64,000 nucleotides of DNA from Nipponacmea schrenckii (lineage: Eukaryota > Mollusca > Gastropoda > Lottiidae): positions 6,014,001-6,078,000 of the forward strand of contig CM060200.1 of assembly GCA_030562195.1 (NCBI GenBank). The letters are read 5' to 3'. Shown one piece after another: positions 1 to 11,800 of the stretch. The translations under genes and the position numbers were made by a program. Under the pieces are notes generated by a model. That model had not been told where the DNA came from, searched no databases, and was given only the letters and a program-made list of their open reading frames with translations. The stretch's first letter is position 1. Each line of letters starts with the position of its first letter.

Positions 1-3000
1 GTGTCGAGTACAGATTATAATCTTAAGTAGAGTGACCATAGAAATCCATCATTGTAAAATGTAAACTCTCATAGTATAATATTGTGGTAATTAATTTTCC
101 ATTAAAGATATAAACCACTACCAATAATTCATAAGGAATATACCTGGAAATTTGTTCTATAATAATATATATGTTCCATTCTCATAGAAATAACATTCGT
201 AATCAAAACAGTTTTTGAAAAACTGGATTAACAACTCGATACAATAATATACTACTGTTTAAGCTTTGTTAATACGAATTCATGTGGATTGTTTATCGGT
301 CCAAACAGAAATTGCAGAAAGTTGCATCATCCAGAGAAAATTAAATGATTCTGTTAAAATTCGTTTAACCAGACGAATCTATACAAAACTATTGACTGTT
401 CCATTATGTCTGATGAGTTAATCGTTCATTTGAGTTGACCTGTCTGATGAATGAATTTAAATTGACCTTTATGCTGATGACCTTTCTGATGAATGGATTT
501 GAGTTAACCTTTCTTACTTATTTGATTTGATGAATGGAACAGAGTGGATTTTTCTTTATGGTTAGCTCTGAGTTTAGGATTCTAAATAAATCTAAACAAA
601 TACATGCTAAGTAAACCTATTTGGAATTGAGTTTTGAGCGGACAGAAGTAGGATTTAATTCGAGCTCACTCCTGTTATGAACGTATTTGGAATGTGTAAA
701 CGGATTCGCATATTGCCGTTTGGTTACCTTTTATTGTAACTGTTTACACTAATGTCACTTAAGATTGCCATTTAATCTTTTCAAATGACTTCTGCCTATT
801 CATGTTAATTTCAGATGGTTGAGTGTTATTGTGTAGTTTATTAAAAAAAACGGGAGAAAGTGTTTTCAGTATGTGACGGTTTCAGTATTAGATTAGAAAA
901 GGTGTCCAGAAATAACACAATAAACCATTAGAATAGAGACGATGTGGGAGCTGATCGTGGCGTTTAATGGTAGAGGGTGTGAAAAACTCTTTTAACACAT
1001 AACATATTGACTGGTGATTCACATATAATGTTAGAAATCACTTTATTAAGACAAATCATGATGACAGGTCCAAATTGGTGTAAATTCACCGTCGTATAAA
1101 AGATAGATAGAGAGAAATATGAAACATATTGATTGAATATAAAAGATTCTATTGCCGATTCTCTTGAGTATATCTTCTATCGGTCGTCTAATAGAGCCTA
1201 GATTACAGAGGAAATGGATCATTGGCTAACTTTAAGCTTTCAGTCAATTAAATTAACGGTCGCAGTGGGTTGGATTTTCTTCTCTCACTATATGATTACC
1301 TTCAACGTTAAGTGCTATTTACAGCTAAATTGACACGAAATTTTCATACCGTTTGTCTAACAAGGCTTTATATCAATAACAAGTCATGAATATGCATAAC
1401 CGAGATTTGTGTGGAAGGAAAATGTCAATTCATTTATAGCTAATATATGAGATAATTAATAAAAACTGATTTGTGACAAGTATAATAACCATTATGTAAT
1501 GACTTTAAAACACGCGAAGCGTTTGAAGCTGTGGTTTCTTTACAAAGGCCATATGAATTTGACTTTTTGAGGCAGACTGTGGTTCCTCTGATCGTCATCA
1601 GCAACGTTTGAAGTTCTTTTATTTTAAGACTATGCGAGGAAAATATATTGTTTCGGGGTTCAAAATAAACCCGAAAGGTGTATTTGCGTGGAGTGTTTAT
1701 AATGAGCTTTCGGTTGGAAACTGTTTCTTGACGTACATGAAAACAGTTCTTATTCTGCAAGCTCTATCCTGAGTGTCCAATATTTGCAAATATGCGTTTC
1801 TGCTTAAATCGGTCTATTGCTGCAAGTCATTGACCATAATTAAATATGTAGATTGACTTTGATGAGATCTAATACTCATCCGAAAATAGCTTTTAATATA
1901 TCATCCTTCAATTCGAAATTAGTCAATCATATATTAAAGTTACAATATAGATGACAGATCTTGTTGATATCAGACATACTCCAGATGACGGAAAGACTTG
2001 ACGATGAATAGGAGAGGAAAGTTAATGAAGTAAAGGTATTGTCATTTCCAGCTATTTGTATATCATGACTTTTATCGTATCAATAGATTTCAAGTCAAAA
2101 GAGCAGACAGAGTGATTAATGACTTAACACGTATTTTTCCTCTATCGTGTACTTCCATATTTATTTTTATTATATAAGGCCCATTTGAGTAATGTTTCAG
2201 CTTAGTAATTACCGTTGCCTTAATTTTATAAAGTTAAATCTTCCACGAAACTAGGTTTTATAGCTATTGAACAGCCCAATTGTTAAGACGCTTTTTCTGA
2301 AATGTTTGCTCCAGTACAAGTCACAAGAAAAAATGATTACACGTGTTATCTCTCTCCATTGTCAAATAGCATATTGCATAGCTATTGAACTTGCATTGAG
2401 TAGCTGCAAGCTGAAACCTGGAGGTGTTTGTATCATTGTAATTTTGAAAATAAAAACACATTTTAAGGCTGTACTAATATGATTTCTGGGATAGGAAGGC
2501 TAGGTTCTCTAAAATATATCGGCAAGGGCTTACAAACTTGCTACAACGAAAATGTGAATTGTAGTCCGAATGATTAGTTTTAAACCTATTTATAACCCAA
2601 GCCGTTGCCCAGTTGATCCAGACAATTGTGACTTTTTGTGATATTTGATACAAATATTGATTTTCACAAAACTGGGATGATTAGTACATGATTTTAGCTT
2701 ATAAATTGAAAAATGAATGGATCTACCTCTCACAAATTTGGAAGCAGACAAATAATTCGCATGCAAAGTAGTCCCTAAAATATGGATTTCCAAATCAATA
2801 AAAAAATTCACAAATTCGACGATATTTTTTAAGTTAGACACGAGTAATTCCGAACAAACCGCGACTAAAACGTCTAGATTGTGCCGCATGATTAAACCAA
2901 TCATCACCAATCAGTGTCACTCGTATCGAAATATAACTCAGTAGATAAATACTAAATGTCGATTGGATAGTGAGATATTTAACCAATGGAAGTTAAGAAA

Positions 3001-5411
3001 TGAAACTCCGGTTGTGGTTTAGAGATATACTCAGTAAATTATAAGAGGATTCAAAAATTTCTTTCTTGAGATGAACATACTAAATTTGGTCAACATACTA
3101 AATTTGATAGATCGAAATAATAAATTTGTCCGAGTAGGCAAGAGAATTTGATCTCACTTATACAAGATTTCACTTACCTGATCCACCTATATAATACTAT
3201 CTATAACACAAAACACACTCTTACGTAACTAAGTACATGCGTGTATTGGACAAGAAGCTATAATAAAACTTGTCAATATTAGACCGATATAGATACAGTT
3301 AGATTGACATTCACGAGTTGTCTTGATACCGGTATTAATTGCACCTGAGAAGGTAAGTTACAGATCTTGAAATCCCGGGTTTGTGAAATAGGTTACTTGT
3401 CTATACGGTTATAAGAACTCATTTTGCTAAGATATCTATACTTATATACATGTATAGACATTTTTGCGCCCTACTCTGTTTATTATTTACATGTTATTGA
3501 GAAGAGCAACATAAAATCTAGTTTACATAAAATGTATCGACAAAGCTACCAGACGATGAAATTGTTAACAATAAAGTGCTTTAAAAAAAGCATACAACAT
3601 ATTTTTAATCAAACTAATACTTTAGATGTTTAAATTTATTTATTACACTCAACAATGTATTCAGCCATCAATAACATGACGTCACGTCTATAAATAACAT
3701 TATCACATACATAACACATTATCATACATTACAGAACATTATCTTATATAAATTATTATCATTTTATGATTCACAATATACATACAGTTTATAAACACAG
3801 TGATGGTTGTATATCAGAAAATATTAACAATGTTCCTATACGTTATTCAGCGAATGGCTCCTTGTTGCATACCTTGCTGAAATGTACTTATGCTGCATTG
3901 CCTTTTCCGGAAACGGAAGTATTAGAGAATATTTTTGTTCATCAAATCGAATTTTAGACGTTAAATGATCCACTGTGTTTTTGAAGATTGATTCTTTTCC
4001 AATTCGAAAACATTACAAATTAGTCGTTAAGATAATTTTGTTTACTTTCCGTATTTCATTAATTTAGTAGGTGTGAAATGCGCCCATTCTTTTCTTTTCA
4101 TAAAGAGGATAGTTTAAGTACTAAAACGAGAAAATCTTGCAATGCAGTGTATGGTGTATGATGGTGGCTTATTTAGGACACATCGTTTGAGATGGTCAGA
4201 TCGAGCGGTCTAAAGTCATGTATGAATAAATGGATACAGAAAGCCTCCCTTTCTCTGTCAAAAATAGATAGATGACCTTTCAAAATCGGGGCGTTATTTT
4301 TATTTTTTCATTTACAGCTTTAAGCCCAATGGACCACCATAAAAACGGATATATATATATATGTTTGAGTACGAAGCAGATCACATTGAGCAATATATAT
4401 ACATCTAATATTATTTATTTGTATTATGTCATGATGTACTGAGGTTTTATTGAAAGGTTTTACATCGTTGCAAATGGTCTCAATCAATCTGGCTGACCAA
4501 GTGTTCCATTTATTGAAATAGACGATGAAACATGATGGCAGCCAAACTCCCGTACAAAACTTCCATTTGGTGCAACGAAGATTGAACAGTGGAATTTCAT
4601 CTCTGACCAATATCAAAGATGTAAGACTTTCACAGAAAACCTTAAAATCTATTATATATTTACAGAATGCGCAATAATAAAATTATGATAACAAATTTGT
4701 ACAATGAAATTTTAAAATATTCAAACACAAAAACCTTCAAACAAACGAGATCGTTGCCTGGTGGAATATATTACATTTAAAGTTTTTGAATAACTATTCT
4801 TTTCATAAGAAGTCTAATAACTTTATATTTGGCTTCACATAATTACGTGAAAATCTTTGGCAACAAGTCCATTTGGTATTGTAGGTCTCTCTTAAACAAA
4901 TGATAGAACTTGAATTTTGTTCATAAAGAAGAAACGAAGATATCCTATACCATCCAGGTAACGACATACTGCTAGATGCTGCATAATAGTTTCTTTAGAC
5001 TCCTTTTCGTGAGATATAATCCATAATCTATATTTCTTTTATGACAGTTGTTTTGCATAACGGCCTCATTCAGGTTTATTTTTTTTGTTAATTTAAGATT
5101 TTTTTAAACGCCCTATCGATTGTTGAAGGGCTAAAAAGCAGACAACTTTTTGTCACAAATGATGGTTTATAAAATGATAACATAAAATGAAGCCTTTGGA
5201 TTTTAACTTTGGTCCATTATTTTACATTTTTACATTATAAAGACAGGACATGACATATGCTACGAAATCATCACGAATTCCTTTTATATCTTCCCCTACA
5301 GTTGTGTCTTATTTACAAAATTCGTCGTTCTTTTTTTTATAGTCGAGTTAATGTACCTTTGTACATCCTGTTCCGATTCAAAACATACGCTCGTAAACAT
5401 GACCAGTTCAA
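1..5411. other. Downstream flank, no gene recognised
   Basis: AT-rich sequence with only short, composition-driven open frames. Contains a degenerate repeat near 406-540, an AT dinucleotide run at 4349-4362 and a lone TGACGTCA palindrome at 3677-3684. No exon, RNA gene or element with clear boundaries seen. Confidence 0.5.
406..540. repeat. Degenerate short tandem repeat
   Basis: Three to four imperfect copies built on ctgatgaatg...ttgagttgacctt. Spacing is irregular (about 25-45 bp), so this is an old, eroded array. Confidence 0.4.
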
Positions 5412-5417
5412 TTTATT
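5412..5417 (-). other. Candidate polyadenylation signal
   Basis: AATAAA on the minus strand, 333 nt after the stop codon. It is the first AATAAA or ATTAAA hexamer downstream of the TGA, so the 3' UTR may be about 0.35 kb. A second copy lies at 5075-5080. Confidence 0.4.
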
Positions 5418-5749
5418 TTTAGGTAGAATGAAAACAAATTGAAATAGACTAATTCCGTCAATTGATATACTACCATAAAATAATATTGATAACTCATATT
5501 CAAGTTTTGAATAGGTCTGGAATGTTCAAAAATACCTTTGCTCAACTATTATTCAAAATGGCACCGCAAAGAATTTACCCTGGATTAAGAAATATGGAAG
5601 ATTTGGCATCAAGCACATACGGGATCAACCATTATGGAGTTCAAGCCAACTTTCAGGAAACCAAATGGAAACTCTTCTGAACATCGGATCATATCACAAC
5701 TTTCTATTTACAAAAATCACTGCCATACCTCACTAAATAATGCCATGGC

Positions 5750-5871
5750 TCATATGGTATAGTAATGATAAGATACTGTTAATATCAGCAGACTTATTAT
5801 TAAGTTTGGATTGATCTGGAACGACGAATAACCACTGCCGGGACTTGCTATTGTTCTTGAGGGAGTTTTAT
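5750..5871 (-). CDS. Exon 8: C-terminal anchor signal and stop
   Basis: 122 nt after a pyrimidine-rich acceptor (cctttttctttcag). In the frame set by exon 7 it encodes D396 then KTPSRTIASPGSGYSSFQ, a hydrophobic stretch LIISLLILTV (419-428), six more residues and TGA at 5752-5750. Small residues S405, S408 and G409 before a short spacer and hydrophobic tail are what a GPI-attachment signal looks like. The tail is short and ends in YHYYTI, so anchoring is plausible rather than certain. Confidence 0.75.
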
Positions 5872-8800
5872 CTGAAAGAAAAAGGACACGTTGATATGTT
5901 TTTATACATGTATTTCATACTGTGACTCACGGAGTATTGTAAAATTAGACCGAATTTTAAATATGTTGCAAATACACCCTTTATTTTTTAATGAGTTTCT
6001 TGGTAAAGGTTTGGAGGAAATGTGCTTGAAGAGTCCTGATTTGTCTTGGATTTCTCCTCTCAACTTAGTGTGCAAAAAACCGTAAAATATTTTACCAGGA
6101 TAAACTCCTCCAACTGGACGTTGTCTTTCTTTTGTGGGCTGGACATGACCAGGGGTTGGTTTCATTCTACTCTTCTCCCACCCACCACTCTCCATCCATC
6201 CTGCCCCATTATTATTATTGTTATAATTATTCTGTCTAGAAATACCACCCTCAGACTTCCATCCACCCTCTATCTCAACATCAACTTCATACTGCTGTCC
6301 ATAACCTAGTGTAGTTGTTGATGGTGTGGTTGGTTCTGGTTCAATCTCTGAAAAATATATGGATTGCAAATTTTAACCGGGTTTCGGGGACATCTGTTGG
6401 ATCAGTAATTCAAGAGAAGCTTGACCAGACTAGACTTCATCATCGAATAAGACATTCAAAATGGAATTTTCAAAAATCCTGTTGAAAAATTCAGTAACAA
6501 CAGATATCGAACTAGAACTAGGACTAAAGCGTACGAAAGTTGCAATTAAGGCAGCCGATAAATAGAGAAAGAAACCCATTTTGAATGCCTATCATTACAT
6601 AATACAACACTACATTTTGCAATCCTTACTAATGGTTTTAGGAAAACTTTGGTTCCTAGATAGCAACAGTGAACGTTTTTCAAATTCACTCACGGAGAAC
6701 TTTAAGAGCAGGAAGGCAATTGCACAGTTGGAATTGACAAATACAATATGACGTAGACGTGTTTGCGCTCTCATTTGAAATGTATCTCAAGTGAACAGAG
6801 ATTGAGCTACACCCTCTCTACAATCCTAATATCGATTTACCGATGGGAAATAACAGCAAAATAACATACCATATAATATCATATCTTCTGAGTCACGACC
6901 TAATGGATTACTGCCTTCACAAGTATACGCACCGAAATCATTATCATCTAAATCCATTATACGTAAACTTAACGTCACCATTCTATTTTCTTGATCTTCA
7001 TAGGCCTCTATTGAATATTTATCGCCTTTCTGACTAATTTTCTGTCCATTTCGTTTCCATACAGTAATGCTTTGTGGGTGAGCATAAATAGTACACTCTA
7101 AAATAGTTTCTTTTCCCGGTCTTTGGCCGATTCGTTTATTTGTCAATATTACCTCCGGAGCATCTGAAAGGAATCAATAGGCATACAAGAAATTGTTAGA
7201 ATGAGACTGGTTAGTGTTTATTTTGTATTACAATCTTCTAGTTGGTTAGCTTTAATAACATGACGGTTATCTTTGATATCTCTTCATCTTGTTTGTGTCT
7301 TTATTATTCCTGATATTTTAGGCCCTGTCAATGATGCTTAGTTACACTTAGATTTAACGCCTTCTTTGTGTGACAACAAAATCTAATATGCCCTCCAGAT
7401 GAAATTATATTGGCTTGAATCTTAATGAATTTCTGGTGGCGTTTGGAGAATCAAGTTGTTTTATCGCTAACATGGATTGTGACATTTAACTAGGCGGATA
7501 AAAGACCAGATTACCAATAAACTGGGCACCGTTTCTTTACAAACATCAGTTTATTAAATCAATTCCTACTAAAATATCATAAAAATCCATATTTTTGTCC
7601 GGAAACTAGTAATCTATATCGAAAATCATTTTTAATAATGAATTATGAAACTTAAAGTCTAGTGACGTATGTAATTATGTCCACACCAAATAGAAGTTGG
7701 AAATTTCATATTGTTCAAGTTTATGCTAGATCTAATCCAAAACGGGAGGTTGCCGAACATCGCATTTCACCTTCTTTAAAATTGATAAGTTTGGAAAGTT
7801 TGTTAATGACCCAAATAACTAAAGTTAATTTTTCTTGGCTCCCTCACTCTTATTTTTTTTATTATTTCACATACCAAAGAATTGCTTATTGCCCCCATGA
7901 AAAATTAGTCGACCCTCTTTATGGCAGTTAGACGAATAGATCCTCTGGAACATCAAAGTCCTAGAGATTGAGATTTGAGAATTTTTGGACAATTATTATA
8001 GATAGATAGATTAAATATAGATAGGTTTGCGATTTGATGTGGAAAATATTCTTACATTGAACTTCCACTCTAATAGCTTTACTAACTGCTGGTGATACAC
8101 CATTATCAACAAAACAGTCATAGATATCATCACAGAATCTTGATACATTATGTATTAATAAAACACCTCCTTCCAAACCAATCTCTAAAAGACAAAAAGA
8201 TCCTTTAACTACATGTTTAAAATACCTATTTGCCAATATCCGCTTTCCAAGTCCAGAGATGTAACGAACTTCCTATGGCAGTTTTAAATAACATTGATAT
8301 AACCTGTCATGGAGATAATATCCCACATCTATCTTCGCAATTATAAGTTCAAAAGTCAACACGAATCTTAAACCTTCATTTGGTTTACTTACGTTCACGA
8401 TGGTTTTTGCCCTGTCGATAATTCCGCTTATACCACGTTACATTAGGTGCTGGAATACCTGTTACATTACAAATCAGTTCTGCCGTTTCACCCTCTTCTT
8501 TTACAACTAAATCTGATGAATATCGGCTAATAATCATCGGAGGTACTGAAAAGTAATTGTTAGAAAATCAACTTTCTCCTGAATCAAAATATATTTCTTA
8601 AACATTAGAAACACGGAGTCATAACTCAAAGCGTTATAGATGAAATGTGGTTAAAATACTGTTTTTCTTTAAGACAGAGTGTAGAGCAGTACGTTAGATC
8701 TTTGATCGTCGCGGGTTAAAAAAACGTTTAATATTTGTTATCCTAAATTCTTAAAATAAATATGGTTGCTTTTTCTTAATTACAAATCAAGATTTCACTG

Positions 8801-11800
8801 AATTGCCATAACCAAACAATGAAACATAAACAAACACTATAATACGTGTATCATTTAGAATTACAAGTCAGCTGTCAATATTGTTCACAGCCTTTTGAGA
8901 TTTGACAACTTACCTAATACAGATAGGGTTACTAGTTTAGCTTGTATAGGGTCTGTATTTATTTCACATTTATATGTACCACTATCATTATGTCGAACAT
9001 CTCGAATATGGAGATTCCATTCTTTGATATATGGTCTTTCTACACTTATTCTGTGGTCATCTAACATCCGTCTATCAGCATGACTTATTAATGTCTTTCT
9101 GGGATTGGACCAAATCACCTATAGACATAATAAAATTACAGTTATAGAAGACTGCATGCAATATTAACATCTATTGTCATCACCGTCAGACGTTTTATAG
9201 GTAGACAATCGTAGTATAGCAACGCATTTTAATACCATTATTAGTCAATAAACAATAGTTTAAAAGTTGACAAAACCCTTAATATTGCACGTTGCATTTA
9301 TTATAGTCATGAATAATACAAGTATGAAAAGACCAGACACTAATTAAACCCAATTTATAGATCACAGTCGTAAGGTTGAATAGTAAAAACATTGATAATT
9401 TGACCTTTTTTTTAATTCTTTAACCTAATGAAGTTCCCAAAAGAAGCATTGTTTTTTACTGACATAACCGGGAACAGTGCACTGGCCTTTGTAAGCCTGG
9501 GGTCACAATTAACGTGTTTATGTCCCCTTGTAAAAAGTTTCTACAGTTTTTGCAACTAATTTTATTACTAAATCCTTATTTGCGAAAGTCTTTTTTTTTA
9601 ATCTCTTATATAGTTCAATACTAGATGATTACTTTTATATTCCAAATCTTAACTGTTATCAAGCTTTCCGCCCATGGAACCCATCTGCAGTAAATTGAAA
9701 GAAGAGGAACTTCTTCCATGGACAACCATGACATTAATTGTATAGTTGTTGACTGATGCTGTCAATTTAGTCATCTAGAAACAGACTTAGGTCTATTTAT
9801 TTACATTGCCAAACTTGACAGAGTCATGTCAAGCATAAAGAACAAGACTAACTAGATTTTAAATATAGTAGCTAGTATATTCCGAATTTCATTAGATGTA
9901 TATATATCCAAACCTGTACAGCATAATATATTGCTTCTCAACTCGGAAAGTGTTCAGAAAAACACGTCTAAAATTGATTAAAAGGAGTCGTGTAAGAGAG
10001 AGCAGGTGGTACTAGTTTTTTTTATAACTACTAAAATTCTACCGGAAAATTGATTGTTACAAATAGACTCATTATTTTGTTTTTACAATTTCCTACAATT
10101 TTAGTTTCCTTTTTTCTTCTTTACATCACTCGATCATTCACTTGAGGGTGGGAGAGATGAAACTTGAATACAAAGGACTCATTTCGAATTTGAAGTTTTA
10201 TTTTTCTTTGTATTTAAGAGTACGTATATAAAATACAATATTTTAAACAGTCACCTATCTGTTTCGTAACTTAACGTTCAAAACTAAGCTTTTGCCAAAG
10301 CTGATGATATTATACTAGTCTTCTAGTGACATCATAAAAGACTTTCATTGGGAGCACCGATATCTGAATGAAATCCGAAACGGCCCAAATCAATGCTGCC
10401 AGTGTTCTCACTGTATACATATAAAGAAAACTTTTTACAATCATTTCAACCACTGAGCATTTCATTCTGTTTAATTCTATTATAAAGCAACAAAACAGGT
10501 GTGATGTTCATATCCCACCTAGTATGGTATATATATTTTAAATGTTATTATATAGAAATTCATCAATCTGATAGAAATTGGTTAGTTCAAATTGACTTTT
10601 AGCCAAACGGAAGTTTTCAGATATTGACATTTGGGACTCCAGAGATTCCAAGATGGCGTCTAATTTAACTTACTGTATGATCTCCAAGGAATTCCACTGT
10701 ACATGGTAATATAGCTTTATTTCCCGCCGTTACAGTCACGTGTTCTGGTGTCTGGTTAAACTTTGGTTTTAATTCTCCCAGTGCTGAAAATATAAATGAA
10801 TTAATTGATAAGAATAAGGAATAATGTGTTTATATTTTAATTTTAAAAGGGAAGTAACCCAGTTAGTTATATGATAAGTTAAAGTCTAGTAAAGATAAAT
10901 GTTGGATTGAACAGATTTATAACTGGTGTTATCATCAATGTTACATAATTTATAATGACAAATTTTTGACTTTTCTGTTCTAAATTCATTTGCTTTGATA
11001 CAGTGGGTTTTTTTAAAAAAAAGAAAAAATATATACGATCTAGAGTTTTGATATGGTTAATAACGATTTTTATTTCAGCAAATTGAGCCATAGTATACAA
11101 ACATGGTACCTCAAAATACACTGACATACAGTGACCAACGCATGGAAATTATTGATTTTTTTTTATTAAAAAAATGGAGTAAGATATATAGGGGTTAGTG
11201 AAAAATAATTGGAATTAAGATCGAAAAGAATGGATTTTAAATGATAGATATATATCAATGCCTATCTAACATTCATCATTCATCTTTCACTGTTATTTGG
11301 TAACATTTGACATTATCAGATTTTCTATCTAAGCTCAGATAGGTTCAATCACGAATGTTTCATTGTTCATGTGTCAGAAACGCTTTATCACCTTTTCCCA
11401 TCAAAATACCAGAAAATGAAGAAAGAAAGATATCAGCATGCATATATGAGGCAATCTGTATTGAACAGGATTCTTACTGGTTGATAAGATCGTCTGAAGT
11501 AATGACTGTAGACAAAATTGTATTCACAATAACTATATCTCTATTACTATTTATTAACAATTTATTTTCTGATTTATGAAAATATGACGACTTTTTCGAG
11601 AAGAGTGATGCTATCAAAGGTCCATGCAAATATGTTATCTCGCAAAAAAAAACCTTATGATTTTTTGGTTGCTTGTGTAACATATCTCATAATGTAACGG
11701 CTTTATGTTGACAATGTAATCTATCTGTTATAAAAGCTAGGTTTTTTATACAAATTTCTGTTGCAAAGACTCGGCAACTTCTTATCTCATGTGTAACAGA

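Larger units (their letters stand above)
5872..10673 (-). other. Introns 2-7 of the lachesin-like gene
   Basis: Non-exonic parts of this block: 5872-6095, 6348-6869, 7164-8055, 8185-8392, 8546-8913 and 9119-10673. All begin GT and end AG on the minus strand. I see no further coding exon, tandem array or transposon with clear ends in them. The largest, 9119-10673, is plain AT-rich sequence. Confidence 0.75.

Noticed and set aside
5462..5680. 72-codon plus-strand frame
   Set aside because: It lies antisense to the probable 3' UTR of the Ig gene and has no recognisable feature.
5902..6369. 155-codon minus-strand frame read as one continuous protein
   Set aside because: It merges intron sequence on both sides of exon 7 (6096-6347). 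The first residues precede the acceptor and the last 65 or so follow the donor. Only the central part fits the Ig gene.
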